Shown: positions 12,920 through 25,669 of the stretch, piece after piece
Position numbering within the stretch: position 1 is the stretch's first letter
Layout of the letters: every line of letters starts with the position of its first letter
Source of the DNA: Intoshia linei
Taxonomy: Eukaryota; Orthonectida; Rhopaluridae
Length of the DNA stretch: 64,000 nt
Direction of reading: 5' to 3'
Assembly (NCBI GenBank): GCA_001642005.1
Contig: LWCA01000058.1
Location: forward strand, 1-64,000
Position numbers and translations under genes: made by a program
The notes under the pieces: generated by a model
Told to the model about the DNA's origin: nothing
Database searches by the model: none
The model's input: the letters and a program-made list of their open reading frames with translations, nothing else

Positions 12920-13650
12920 CATGATTAGACATGATTAGATTAGATTACAAGAAAAATCCTTGCTTGACAGTATTAAAGGTTAAAATACACTCCAGCATTT
13001 CAAAAAAGCCTAGTTTAAAGACGGTGCAACGTGTGTTATATAGATTTGGATTATATGGAAGAATTGCAAGTCGAAAACCGTTTCTTAAAAAATTTCACAG
13101 AACAAACCGTTTTAAAAGGTGTAAGTAAAAAGTGGCATGGACGAACCAATGGAAAAATATAAGCTTCACTGATGAAAGTTGATTTGAATTATTTACAATA
13201 GGAAGAGTATACGTTCGAAAACTTAAAAACTAAAATGCTTATCAACGTACATAAGTAGAAGTATTAAAAATACCCAGTCAAATATGATTTAGGTAGTATT
13301 AGAGAAAATGGAAAAACATCATAATTAAAGTGTATAGGAGAATACCAGAGTATCCTTAGAAAAGCAAACGAATAACATTTTTGGATGGATTGAAGAAACA
13401 TCAATATTGTGAACCGTGTCAAACAGAAAATACAACCCGTCCATTTAAAAGGGGTAATTGTATAAAAAAATTAAAAGATTAACCGGTACAAAGTCCAGAT
13501 TTAAACATTATTGAAGGCATGTGAAAAATTTGAAAGATACGGTATATAAGCTACATCAGTAAACATAGAAGAACTATAGAGATATATGCACGACGAATGG
13601 GACGCGTACCTCTAAAACCTATTTAAGGGTGGTATGCCTTAAAAAAATCC
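12920..13650 (+). pseudogene. Decayed Tc1-family transposase
   Basis: The first open part (12943-13128) reads as the helix-turn-helix end of a Tc1 transposase: NPCLTVLKVKI, PSLKTVQRVLYRFGLYGR, ASRKPFLKKFH. Downstream, in shifting frames and through stops, the family phrases W..Q.KNISFTDES.FELF, GRVYVRKLKN and VQSPDLNIIEGM remain, the last being the SPDLNPIE block with the third catalytic region. Several stops and frameshifts make it clearly inactive. The element lies between the sushi gene and the protease gene. Sequence similar to 'gtcttaggtaccct' near 12675 recurs near 12868 ('gtcttaggcacct') and may mark a terminal repeat. Confidence 0.75.
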
Positions 13651-13923
13651 CAGAATTTATTTTTAAAAACATTTTAAGATATGTTTCATTTTTAAAACAA
13701 AGGGTAATTTGAGGTTTTGACCATGAAGGTATGTGGATTTGAGGATGAGATTAACGACAATATTAACGATTTTAAAACGCGTCACAGAATGTATGTTTTA
13801 TTAAATTTTTGAGCTGATTTTTATTTAAACAAAAGGGAAAATTGGGTGTTTTACCCTGAAGGACTCAAATTCTGAAACTGAAAAATAGATAAAAACTGTA
13901 TTAGAAATTGACTTTTTCAGATC

Positions 13924-14142
13924 ATGTCATTGTCAGTTTTTTCAATAAATGTTTACATACAGATATTGATTTTTATATACATGTATGTAAAGGAAAAGGA
14001 TATTGAAAATAATTATTCTAAATATTCAGTTCAAATTATTGTTGGTTTATTATGTGTTTTAGTTATGTGTTGTTTGAATCTTTATAAAAAAAATAAAATC
14101 CCTTCTGGTTTAATATCATCAGAAATTCTAATATATTTGTGA
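13924..14142 (+). CDS. Possible small membrane protein, unrecognised
   Basis: An uninterrupted 72-codon reading frame has two hydrophobic segments (VYIQILIFIYMYV and QIIVGLLCVLVMCCLNL) separated by a charged stretch with KEKDIENN. That layout would suit a small two-pass membrane protein. I do not recognise the family, and in DNA this rich in T such hydrophobic frames arise by chance. It stands alone between the Tc1 remnant and the protease gene. No splice-linked partner exon was found. From 14143 to 14860 I see nothing else. Confidence 0.25.
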   Translation: MSLSVFSINVYIQILIFIYMYVKEKDIENNYSKYSVQIIVGLLCVLVMCCLNLYKKNKIPSGLISSEILIYL

Positions 14143-14860
14143 TATATATACAATCTTTATAAAGAATGCATTGGAGTAATTGCATTTACGTTTTTATGAT
14201 CCTTTTCAACAGTATTAAAATCAAAAAATAATTGGCTTTGTTACAATTATAAAGGTATTATAATATAATTATATTATTATCTAACATGATGGTTAAATTT
14301 AACTATCATAAAACATGTACACAATAGGTAATATTTTCAGTCCAAAAACGCCCACAATATAATTAAGACTAATGAAACGTAATTAATTCCTTTATAATAA
14401 TCAATTGTGTATTCGAATCAAATTAAAAAAGCCAAAATCGCACTTATGTATAGAAATTCTAGTCATTGGGGGAAATTCTGAGATGATTTTTAATTTTTAC
14501 TCATGGGACACACGGTGTGTCACACACTAAAAGAATTAAAAATTGTGACGTTTTCACAAGAAAATGCTTCAGAACCACTCATAAAGAAGTATAAAATATG
14601 ACATAAAGTATGAAATTGTCATTTAATATTTGACAGCCCACATAAGACTAATAAATATTGCCCTACATTTTCAGAGTCTATTGAATAATACCTTCATTTT
14701 ATATTATTCACCTATTATCCTATATAATAAAAACTTGGTTTGTTTAATGATTATTGGGCTAATAGTCTATATTTAAAAACTGTTAAAAAGAATTGTCATT
14801 ATTTAATTTTATAGGTTTAAAAATTTAAATTTAACGTCAAAAAATCAAAGTACCAGAAAA

Positions 14861-17800
14861 ATGAAACAAATTATTAATTTCACAATTTTTATCGGTGTTT
14901 TATGTTCGTACTGTCATCCACGTAAAGTGAATATTGGTAATTTTATGTTTATATGATATACAATTTTATACACTATATAATTTATTATTCTTAAACTTAT
15001 ATTTAAAAATCCTCGGACCCCCATTTTAACAAATTATTTCGTTGAGTTAATTCAAAAATTTATAAATCACTTAATGGGTTAAAGATTTCATAATGGTAAA
15101 AGGGAAGAGGCCAATTTGTGAAATTGAAAAAATTATTTTGTATTTTACAAGGGGTTAGATAAAAGTTTCCTAACCGGGGTGCTAGAAAAACTATTTTTAT
15201 TTTTTACATTTTGACTTGAAAATTTCTTAAAAGAATGAAATTAATATTTTCAAATTGGAATATCATTTAAATTTGGGTGTCTACTTAATTTTTACCATTT
15301 TTTTACCAATTATGACATGCGATTCCAAAATCCGCTCTATTTTCCTTTTAGACGTTGAATTCGATTCCTTTATGTTAGGGGGTCCAACCTTTATAAACAT
15401 AATGTCTATTTATACATTTTCCAATTTTTGAAGATTTACATGTCTGGATAAGGCCGAGAACGAAAAATAAAAACAGGCCAATGGTTGTGCGAATATTTTA
15501 TTAATCATTTCACACAAAACTTGATTAATGAAGCGACTTTTACATCAAATAAATTTATTTTCTACCTTAATGACACCCCTGGCACTGAATGGATTCAACT
15601 AGTTTCTTATATTCAAAGCTGTAGCAGGTTGTTGCAATCCTCAGGCAGCTTATTAAATTGTATTCTGTCATGATGGATCTGTATTTAGATTATATTATCT
15701 TTATGTAAGAAAATACAGATGCACAATGTGCACACAGGTATATTCATCACAAGCAAGCAGTTATATAAACAGCATATTTTCTTATATTGGGATACTTTTA
15801 ATCTAATAAATACTTCCAGAACGTATAATCCCCGGTGGTTGGTCTGGATTTCATCAAAATATCATAAATATTGTTCGTCGTAAAAATTAAATTTTCCAAC
15901 GTTACCTGTTCATAAATTAAAATTGTAGATGCCTTGTGATTGTAAACACGAACGATATGACCCCTTGCCTCTCTCCACTGTCCTACATTATAGTTCCTTT
16001 ATCTCTAACAAAACTTACATGTGATAAACTTATTTACGATAAACAACCACAAAAATGTCATTAATACATACATTACATTGTTTTGTGCTTTTATGTATTT
16101 GAGAAAAGTATTGTTTTAACTGCAATCACATATAATTTAAATCTTATCAAATACAGCTTCTATGTTCGTTTTTACCATTTATTAATGTTTTTATTGATTA
16201 TTTTTGATAAAATAGTTTTTAAAAATGTCAATAAAATACGAATTTTACGTTGGTTTTGAATGTATCATTTTTTATTTGTTACAGGGGTGCTGGAAATAAT
16301 TGATCTGGCTAACTGGGGTGCTAAATTTAGAAAAAGTTAAGAAACCCTGGTTTAGATGATTATCGTTGGTTTAACCTTATTTAAACGATGTAAAATATAT
16401 ACTTTTAGTGGATATTAAAGAAACATTAATCTCAAACAAGCATCACCCGAAAAATTTACATGTAGAATTTGATGTAGACGGTCAAAAAACAAGATTAAAC
16501 TTGAAAAGAAATAATATATTTAAAAACGAATTCATTCCAATTATGATTGACGGCTATAATTTTAATGACCCTCTTCGTGTGAATAGAGTAATTTATACAA
16601 TTATTATGTATACAAGTATATTAGGGCAGTGGTTCCCCAAAAAATATATTGTTAAAAATCAAAAACTAACAGTATACAAATATTTTTAAAGAAATCAATT
16701 AGTACAAATAGTGAATATGTTTATTATATTAATATAACAGCGATTAAAAAAATGTTATCTTTTAATATTACTGGTTTTATTTTCGTTATAAATCATACTT
16801 TAATATAGTTGACACCCTAGTTACTAGGGCGTAGTATACAAAAATTGTAAATTTATGATTGTTCTTTACAGTTTATATACGTGTTATTGTCTCGTAAGGA
16901 TTAATAACATTTACATTTATTATAATCCAAAATTAATCCGAATTTCAAAAATATATTAATTAAATATCAAATACTAAATCAAATTAATGTTAACGATTCT
17001 AATTTAATTTTAAAATTTTTCTTAAATCTGCGGCCCCTCAGACTCTGTAGGCCCATTTGGGAACCACTGCACTAGGGTGTCACACAGATCTGAGAATCTA
17101 GGACGCTCCATGATAGTAGGGTGTATTTTATGAAAATAATGCCCTGTGCAAAATTTTAGCTTTAAATATTCACTATTCTAGCGGAGGGCAACAAAAATGT
17201 TTTTAAAAAAGTTTTAAAAAGTCTTAATGAAAAAAATCGCTTTTACCAATATTTTTATGAAAAATCCCATTTTATCAAATTTTTAGATCAATAATTCTTC
17301 TGACTGATTCCATAAGAAAAAACCTGATTTTAAAAAAATTTGAAAAATCTTTTTTTACTAATATTTTTTTGAAAAAACATTAATCATTAATTTTTCGGTA
17401 AATAATTAATAATAATTGTATAACCTAAAATAAAGTTCCATTAAAAACCGATTTGTTGATACATTAGAGTGGAAGACATAGAAAAATATGTAAATATTAA
17501 TAATGACACAAAAAAGGATATCAGTGACTGCCTTGATTTTGTGTACCCTTCGCTAACATTTGAGAAACTGGGGCAAAGTCAAGAATGTAACTTTTTAATT
17601 AAAATATTTTAAATAGACCTTGAATAAAATCTCATTTTAACTTTTCAATTTGAAGTAAAATAATATATTGCATTATGATCAGATGTATTGGACACGGCCG
17701 CACCTTGTGCACCCATGCTCTAGATTGATATCTTTAAAATGTTCCGATTGCTTAATTGGCACTTCACATATACTAATAGAAGATATATAATGAAACTTCG

Positions 17801-20800
17801 AAGCGAAGACATGAATATTTTTGTATTATTCGTTAATAAAATGAAAAATGTTGAAGAATAATATATAATGATGGAAAATTGGATGTCTTGGTAAAATATC
17901 ATCAAATCATAAAATTATGTGTGAAACAGTATTAAACATACAAAATGACATTTTGTATGATATTGCCAAAATAGGGACGTCCCTGTTGTAAATCATGCCC
18001 TTAGAGAGCATTACTGACATATAAAAAGCCAAAATACTCTCAAAAACCGAGAGCGAAATACAACAACTAGTTTTCACCATGAATTTGTATAAATTAATTG
18101 TTTATTATGTAACAATAGCAAAAAATTAATAAAAATATAAAAATAAAATTCAATTTTCAATAAATAATAGGCTTTTTTATTTTTTTGACCTCCACTTCGT
18201 TATTTAATATTATTAAAAAATTCTTACAGTATGAGTATATAATTCTAAAAATACATCGATTTTTTGGGGAGCGTTCAAAAAATTCGTAAATGTTTAAAAA
18301 AATTTGACACCCTAAAGTACACTGTACGTGAACAATGCTTACTGAACACTATAACAAAATAAAATTATTCCTAATTTTGAAAAAATAAAATAAAAATTAC
18401 TTATTGAATCATTCAGTCTTTAGTAAAGGCACTCCACTCACACATATAAATATTTGTAGAAAACTTAATATAATTCAAGTTTAAAGATAATACGAATATA
18501 ATAATATAAAAAATTAATTTTTAATCTGTCATTTGAAAATAATTTCTTATCTATAAATAAACATTGAGATAGATATTACCTGTTTAGATTTATTAATAAA
18601 TTCCGCCAAATAATCAACTCAAATTATACTTTAATGCTGACATCTTCATGGTATTTAATACATTTTTGAACCAATAGAAGAATACTTGGCGCAATTTTAT
18701 TTAATACTCCCAGGCAATTTCATAATCATAATGACAATTACATCATCAATAAGAGAATTATATCCATTAAAATCAGAAATATGTAGAAAAATGGGGTAAT
18801 TTATTGTTAATCTTTTACTGCGTGTAATGTTATTATTACATTTTAATCTTTTTATCATTACTACACACTATAATAGATATATATACTGTAATAGATATTT
18901 CATATTTGTGCAAAATTGGACATGCAATATATTATAAATTTAGAACCTTAATCACTATATTGATACTGAATCTCAAGCAGTGTTCAATGTAGAATCTGTA
19001 CCTCACCACAAAGGATTCAAAAGATATTTTGTATGTATTATATTTTAATCTATGATTATTTTAATTTGATTTGATATTTGTGTAATGTACAATGAATAGA
19101 CAAAAAAATTACTTACTAAACTTACTAAAATCTAATAATATTAATTAATACTAATGGTCCATTAGTAATGGAGAATCTAAAATTGAATTTTTGAGCAGAG
19201 TTTTTTTTGTTTGAAAAATAGTTGATAAAATTAAAACAATCCCATGTATAAGACTAAACTATTAATTTAAATCATAATATATTTTAGACCGGAACATTCA
19301 TTAAAGACAACAAAGTTATTCATGTTAAACCGCAACAACATGGAAATCATTTTATTAGAGAAATAAAAGATAAAAAACTTTTTCCAGGTAATTGTACCCA
19401 ATCTAATAAATCAATTTAATGGTTAATTTAATTTGTTAACAATTGTAGGTTCGTTTCACAATTATTTGTAAAATTAGATCAATTTATGTTTGAATGATAT
19501 TTTCAGGCCTCTTTTGAAATATTTTTTAAAATTTCAAAAAACCTTTTCATTTGTGTATGATATGGGTTATGGTTGTACTGATCAACATATATAATATATA
19601 ATATCTACATGATATAGTAGTTTATTTACAATTTTTTAAAAAAATAAAATTACATACCAAAATTTTTCAAACTCCTGGTTGGAAGCCTTAAAGAGGACAC
19701 TGAAACCACACCATGGTCCATAATATCTAAAATAAATCGTAACGAGTTTATCGGACTGCAATTATTTTTTAATTTTTTTTACATGTTATACAAATCAGTA
19801 TCATTTTACTTTAAGTTAAATTTATTTAAAAAAATTCAAAAATATATCGAAAATCTCAAACCTAAAGTTATGTCGCGAGTCGCGACTCAGTTTTAAAACG
19901 CCTGTGTTGCGTTATTAAAAATTAATAAATGATTTTAGGGTGAAGTGGAGGAAACTATTTTATTTAAATTTAAATTTAGATGACTATGATGTGTTTTTGG
20001 ACATTTACAATAATCTAAACAAAACGATTTTACCGGAACAACGTTTTCAAGAAAGAAATATTTACAGTGATGTGAAAACTTTTTATGTTGAAATTATATT
20101 TTTGTTGGATGATTCAATTTGGTCGTGGTATACATTTAAATTTAAATTTATGAGATGAATTCGTGTCGTTTTCTGAGAATAAGATATTCTTCAGTTCTCA
20201 TTTAGTGTCTTATTTAAACTTTAAACTATTTTGGCGTTTCAGGACGATTTAGAATCTAAATTGTACATGTTATTAGGGATTATTAAATAGACAGTTTTCT
20301 AAATTATGAATAAATCTGTTTACAAAAAAATAATATTATTAGTTGGTCATGTAAAAATTTTTTTAGGTGCTTCCTTGAGGTTGAAATTTTTTTTTAGTAT
20401 GCGGGTTTACATTAGAGAATGTTAGAATATTTACAATTTTTATAACTGGGTTGTTTTATTTATTCTCAGTACCTTAAAAAAATGGTAAAAAAAATCTTGG
20501 AAATACCTTAGATTGGCATAACCTTGTGTATAAAACATTTATAATAATAAAATGATAGGTTAAGCTCAAAAACTGGTACATCGGAAAATGAATTGGATGT
20601 AAAAATTAGAGAAATATTCGGACATATAATGAACGGAGTAATTATTTACAAAATTGTTAATTTATTATTAATGTATAAAATATTTTAATTCCAAATTAAT
20701 TTAGATTTCAATGAGTTTTGCATCTATTAATTCTCAACAATACAATATTGAAATTAAACCATTCCTAAACTCAATTGTGATACACAAGGTACATTATTAT

Positions 20801-23257
20801 AAAGTTTAATGAAAAGTTTTTAGACTGTTGAAGAATCATATTATGTACATGGAGATTCGGTAATAGAACCTGGGATAATACCACAATACACTATATTGGA
20901 CGGGATCAAAGTTTTAAATAAGTTGGGTGACTGGTCAGTAAATTTCAATGATAAAAGAAATTGGAATAGTCCGGATCACGTCATGTTGTGGACTACGTAT
21001 ACATTACATTATAAGATTTAAATACATAAACTATATAAACGTAGATACAATATTGTAGACTATGGAGTGATCGGTTATTCTTATGTTGCTGGAATCTGTA
21101 AACCAAAATATTCAATATCAATCTGCGAATACAGTGGCATACATAGCTGGAAAAATGGAGCTCATGAACTTGGTCATAAGTACATTATTTACGTTTTAAT
21201 ATATAGCTATTACATATTGTATTAACATTAAATTAGTATTCTTTTATTTTTCAATTTTTTTAGTTTAGGAGCCGATCATGATGGTATAGATAAAGCTTGT
21301 CCATCAAGTGATCAATATATTATGTCACCAACAAAAGTACCTCATATAGATTATGATGACTATTTAAATACCTACACATTTTCATCTTGCTCTGTGCAAA
21401 AAATTTACGACACGTTGATGGGAAACGTTGACAAGTTGTGTTGTTTTTTTGATATCTATATGAAACTTTTAGTTATCCAAGAGTTTGCGTTTTTGATAAA
21501 TTGTGTTCTCATGAAACAAATGAGAAGGTTGACATCTTACCTGGTGAACAATTTACAAGGGATGAGCAATGCACTCATTTAATGGAAAATACTGCAAAGT
21601 TTTGTGTATAGTTTACTATTAATAATAATTTATTTAAAAATTATACACTTTAAATCAAAAATTGTAGTTTCAGAGAATCTTAAAATTAAGAAAGATGAAC
21701 CAATAAAATTTTTATAACATTGGAACATTTTATGATGGCTCTTTAAACAGTTTCCCACATTTTCCATTACCTTTTAGTTTGCTGTTCCACCAAATTGTTA
21801 TTTTTATAATGTTGTCACTAGTTATAAATTGAATTTTTTTAACCTTGAGGGACTAGCATCTAGATTTTTTTGTATAGCAATATCGCGACTTTTAAGTCGG
21901 ATGAATCGATCCCGGTTTCAGAAGCGTTAATTAATCAGGGGTGTCAATTATGGAATGTGCGGTTATATAATTATAAATTTTTATTTTTTATCACAATTTT
22001 TTACAAATATTTCTTATTTTACAGTTTTTTCATATATTTTTCATGATTTATTTATTTATTATTACAAATTTTGCACTTATTCCATTTTTTTGTTTCATAT
22101 TTAATTTTATGAATTAATTAAATCTGTTAGTTTTAACACAATTTTTTAAATAAAGATTTTTTTTTGTTCACATTTGGCCCGCCAAGCAAATTGAGTCTGA
22201 AACCCCTGCTATAGAGTAATGTAAATTATACTAGGAAGAAGAAACAAAGGACATTTGCTATAAAATGTATTGCAAAATGAGTGGATATGCATTTTGCAGA
22301 GCAAAGGCTGGAGCAACACTAGAAGGTACAAAGTGTGGTTATAATATGGTAATTACCTTTGAATTTAAATAAATACCGACATGTAAATTAATCTTTTCGT
22401 ATTGAAAATTAAATTAGTGGTGTCGAGAAGGAGAATGTATACAAAAATATACCGTACAAATTAATGATGATTGTGAAAATATCAGTATTCCCAAAAATGT
22501 TCCAACGTGTATGTCTGAAAATTCATTAAATTAATTTATTTTAATTTTTAAAAAATATTTTAATCATGAGCAAATATATTTTAGCTTGTGAAGATTCTGA
22601 AGGTTACAATTGCGGTGTATATGTTAATGAACAACCTGAATCGTGTTTTGTGAGATCAGACATATCATATTATTGCTGTAGAACGTGCCATTTAAATGGA
22701 TTATATGAACCAACGAAAGCAGGTTTAAACTTTAATTAATGTTTATCTTATTATATTTTATATAAAAATTAATATTTTACCGATTTTATGACGAGTCATG
22801 AAAATGACATTTATATTCATTATAAGAATTTAATATAGTCATAATTACTATGACTAATAATAAACATATTGATATATTAAAATCAAATATGGCCATATTA
22901 AATAGAGAACATCTATATATAAGTCTTTTAAAACTTTTACTAAAAAACATTTTGATTTTTAAATCATAACGATACTGTAGTAATTATTCGAAAATGTCAA
23001 TCGACAGTGACCAGTCTAAAAATACTACAAATTAAAATGTTAATAAAATTGATAAATAATTTATAGAATATGATTCAATAAATCCGAATACACCTGAACC
23101 AACCACAACAACAATAAAACCGTTGGAAGATAACAATTTTATGTGCATGGATTTGTATACATATTGCGAATATTGGAAAGGTAGAGGGTATTGCACTTAT
23201 GATCTTACAAAAACAATGATGGAAGAAATATGCCCCCGAACATGCGGGGTTTGTTAA
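14861..23257 (+). CDS. Secreted ADAMTS-like metalloprotease with PLAC-like and ShK-like C-terminal modules
   Basis: This is a zinc endopeptidase of the adamalysin group, presumably extracellular. Exon 1 (14861-14936) is a signal peptide, MKQIINFTIFIGVLCSYC. Exon 2 (16409-16578) and an exon near 19290 carry a propeptide (FDVDGQKTRLNLKRNN). The catalytic domain begins near 19939 (VKWRKLFYLNLNLDDYD). The zinc site HELGH is split by an intron (21163-21262) and completed as NLGADHDG. A Met-turn-like YIMSP follows, then FSSCS. Next come the cysteine-rich phrases LPGEQFTRDEQC, ATLEGTKCG and WCREGECIQ, typical of ADAMTS. A PLAC-like block (CEDSEGYNC to YYCCRTC) is at about 22585. A C-terminal ShK-like block (CMDLYTYCEYW to CPRTCGVC) ends the protein. 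No thrombospondin type 1 repeat was found. The zinc ligands and catalytic glutamate are present. The first intron holds a 1.19-kb hAT element. Confidence 0.85.
15161..16349. mobile_element. hAT-like element with 8-bp target duplication in protease intron 1
   Basis: Ends are AAAAGTTTCCTAACCGGGG and, at the right, GTTAAGAAACCCTG, inverted versions of a CAGGGTTTCTTAACC-type terminus. GGGGTGCTA occurs just inside each end. Flanks are ggttagat (15153-15160) and gtttagat (16350-16357), 7 of 8 identical. No transposase reading frame was recognised inside, so it is nonautonomous or decayed. A family C repeat lies within it. Confidence 0.7.
15880..15990 (-). repeat. Family C repeat copy, nested in the hAT element
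   Basis: 'aacgttacctgttcataaa' through 'cccttgcctctctccact' is the reverse complement of the unit found at 43452-43600, 49812-49965 and 56145-56240. It is in the same orientation as the copy at 61775-61862. Confidence 0.6.
16627..17069. mobile_element. hAT-like MITE next to protease exon 2
   Basis: The terminal inverted repeats are CAGTGGTTCCCCAAA and TTTGGGAACCACTG. Flanking 8-mers are tattaggg and cactaggg (6 of 8). The element begins about 50 bp after the exon-2 splice donor. A right-end remnant of the same family, with 'gccaaatttgggaaccactg', occurs near 38264-38325. Confidence 0.7.
17160..17400 (-). repeat. Family E repeat copy, reverse orientation
   Basis: 'aaatcgcttttaccaatatt' and 'cccattttatcaaa' are the reverse complement of phrases in the family E element at 3855-4268. 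It lies in a protease intron. The rest of that intron to about 18950 is AT-rich with nothing else recognised. Confidence 0.4.
21936..22208. mobile_element. hAT-like MITE in a protease intron
   Basis: The left end CAGGGGTGTCAATTATGG and the right end TTGAGTCTGAAACCCCTG form an imperfect inverted pair of a common hAT terminus (CAGGGGTGTCAAACT type). The flanking 8-mers (taattaat and ctatagag) do not match, so the duplication has decayed or the ends are off by a few bases. Confidence 0.55.
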
Positions 23258-23289
23258 TTGATAACATTATAGTGTATTAAAATATACAA

Positions 23290-25669
23290 TTATTTCTTTT
23301 TAGAGCGTTTAGCTTCACTAAGAATTTTTAATCCGAATGGATCGTCGTCTCTTTCAAATTGAACAGGGCCATCTCGTTTATGAGAATTTTTATCTGGTTT
23401 TGCTCCGGAAAATGCCTTATCTGGAACAAATTTGCTAGTTTTTTTGATAGAATCAACTTCATCAGCGTAAAATTCTTCGTTGAGTTTTTTGGAAGGTTTA
23501 TATATAGACGAAGCAATAGATTTTTCACTTTTCCAAGCACTATTGTAGACATTGTATGCATCGTCATCTGCAAATCCGGATGTAACTCCTTTGGTTCCAC
23601 TGTATAATCTTTGATCCATTTGAGCACCCTTGTTATCCGATGGTTTGGCCAAACCTAACGCAATTTTTTCACTAATGTCTCTTTCTGCGTCTTTTTGGAG
23701 ACGTGATCGTTTATCTGGCGCTGCTCTAGCAATATTTCTATCACGTTGACGTTCATGACGTCGATCTTTTCGAAATTGATCCCTTTCTTGAACATCTTCA
23801 TTTTTGTTTTCTTTCAATCTGGCATCACCACTTCGAAATTCACGAGCTTTTCGAGCCAGTTCTCTTAAATTCTCTTCCTTACGTTCCTTTTCTTTTTCTG
23901 ATACTCTCTTTTCAATCTGTGCACGTAGAGCTACCGCTTCACGAGCCTAAAAATAAATTAATTATTAAAATTTATTATCAATTTAAAATTACCTTTCGTC
24001 CAGCTATATACAGAGCCTCTGATAATTTTGCAAAATTTTCATTAATGTGAACAGCTTGCGTTCCCCTTCCATCGGCTGCCAGTCGTTTATCCAACGGAAT
24101 AGTGTATCCCTAATTTTAAGTGTAAACACAAATATCAAATAATTTAAATATAATTCAAATTAAAACGTAAAACTAACCTTAGCATTTTTCCAATTTGATA
24201 CACAGGGTGGAATTTTCCAATTTTGTTGTTCCTTTTGAGTAATTTTTCGGTTGGGTGAATGTAAAACTGGTGCAGGTGGTGAAGGAGGGGCTTTTGGTAT
24301 TTTTGAACTGACACGGAATCGTGGAGGTTCCATGGGGTCCTTTTGAATTTCCATAATTTTAACAATTCGTTGAGTAGCTCCTGAATTGTGGAAACCGCTT
24401 TTTGTCGAAGGAGTATAACGAATATATTTAGCTGCTCCAGCTCTTTCAGCATGCTGAACAGGCAGCGCAGAAGCCACTTTAGATTCAACAATACCTTGCA
24501 ATTTTTGCTTTAATTCTTGCATTTTCTAAAATTAAATATACATATGAAAATTTTAGTAATTCCACATCTTACACGTGTATATTATAAAAAAAGTAATCCT
24601 TCTAGGACCTTACTTTCCAAATTTACGTGTAAAGCATGCATGAAGCTTTTATTGAACTACTTTTCATACAGTACAGATACATTATTTTTGCTTGAAATTT
24701 TTTATTTAATGATGGAGGGGAGAATAAAATAAATAAAATCGTACTTCTTTTGTTTCTTCTTCTGTAGGTCTAATTAAATCACCGCTGTTATAATCCTGGA
24801 CTTTTGGAACTAAACTGTTAAATGTGGCATGTATTATCTAAAATCAAATTTTGTTGAAAGTGTATCATAAATATACCTTGTCTTTTGAATGACCCACACC
24901 AGCTAAAGCATGGAAAGCTACTTTACCATCCTTTCGAATTTGTAAAGGTAGGGCATTAGACTGTTTTTCTGATGACATTCCAATCCCCAATGGATATTGT
25001 GGCATAAAAATCTCTGGAAATGATCCTCCGTTTCCATAATCCTAAGTTAAAATTAAATTAAAATAATTAAAATGTATCAAACCAAAACTGAAGTTGGCTT
25101 CCAACCACCTCTTTGTCCATAAGCTGGTGCTTTACATTCAAGTGTGGCGATTGTTTTCTATAAATAGCATTATACAAAATATTTCAGTTTAAAAAATAAA
25201 CTAACACGAATATTAATTTGATACTGTGGGTTGGACAATCCACATCAAACCAAAAACTGAAAAACGGTAAAATTAACTAAAAATATACCTCAATTTTTTT
25301 TTCTGTATTGTCCTGTATTTCATGTACCGGGCTAGGTAGATGTCTAAAATCATAATTACAATGTATGATTAACTTGATAAGATATAGTTTTATAACTACA
25401 TTACAATTTATGGACCATAATATTAAATAGAAAATATTAACACTCTTACTATTTAACTTTTAAGTTAATTCAATCTACTGAATACTACTACACTAATTTG
25501 TGTATTATCGTAAAACCAAAAATGTGTCTGAACAAACTTTATCTGGCCAATTAATATTAACTACTTAATATTGTCATAAAATCATTGACAAGTAAGAATT
25601 ATTTTGATAAAATAAAGATTTTGATATTTAGTTCTAAAATTACGTGGATAAGGTTGATGATGTGAACAT
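23290..25669 (-). CDS. SNW1: SNW domain protein SKIP/SNW1 (Prp45 homologue)
   Basis: This is a nuclear spliceosome component and transcriptional coregulator. The proposed start at 25669 gives MFTSSTLST, spliced to HLPSPVHEIQD. Next come a putative 18-nt exon (YQINIR, near 25205-25222), then TIATLECKAPAYGQRGGW (about 25140-25090), GNGGSFPEI, SNALPLQIRKDGKV and SKDKIIHATFNSLVPK. The core exon (24527-24177) contains AKYIRYTP, QKDPMEPPRF, PPSPPAPVLHSP and the signature CVSNWKN that names the family. The last exons give AREAVALRAQ-type helix, DRRHERQRDRNIARAAPDK, NVYNSAWKSEKSIASSIY and GPVQFERDDDPFGL. The match is near full length and clear despite divergence. The stop lies 32 bp from that of the convergent protease gene, so the 3' untranslated regions must overlap or be tiny. 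Confidence 0.93.

Noticed and set aside
15485-15673. A 62-codon frame inside the 1.19-kb hAT element, considered as transposase
   Set aside because: It lacks any hAT transposase motif such as the C-terminal dimerisation block.
23328-23627. Frames overlapping the SNW1 last exon on both strands
   Set aside because: They are shadows of the SNW1 coding frame.
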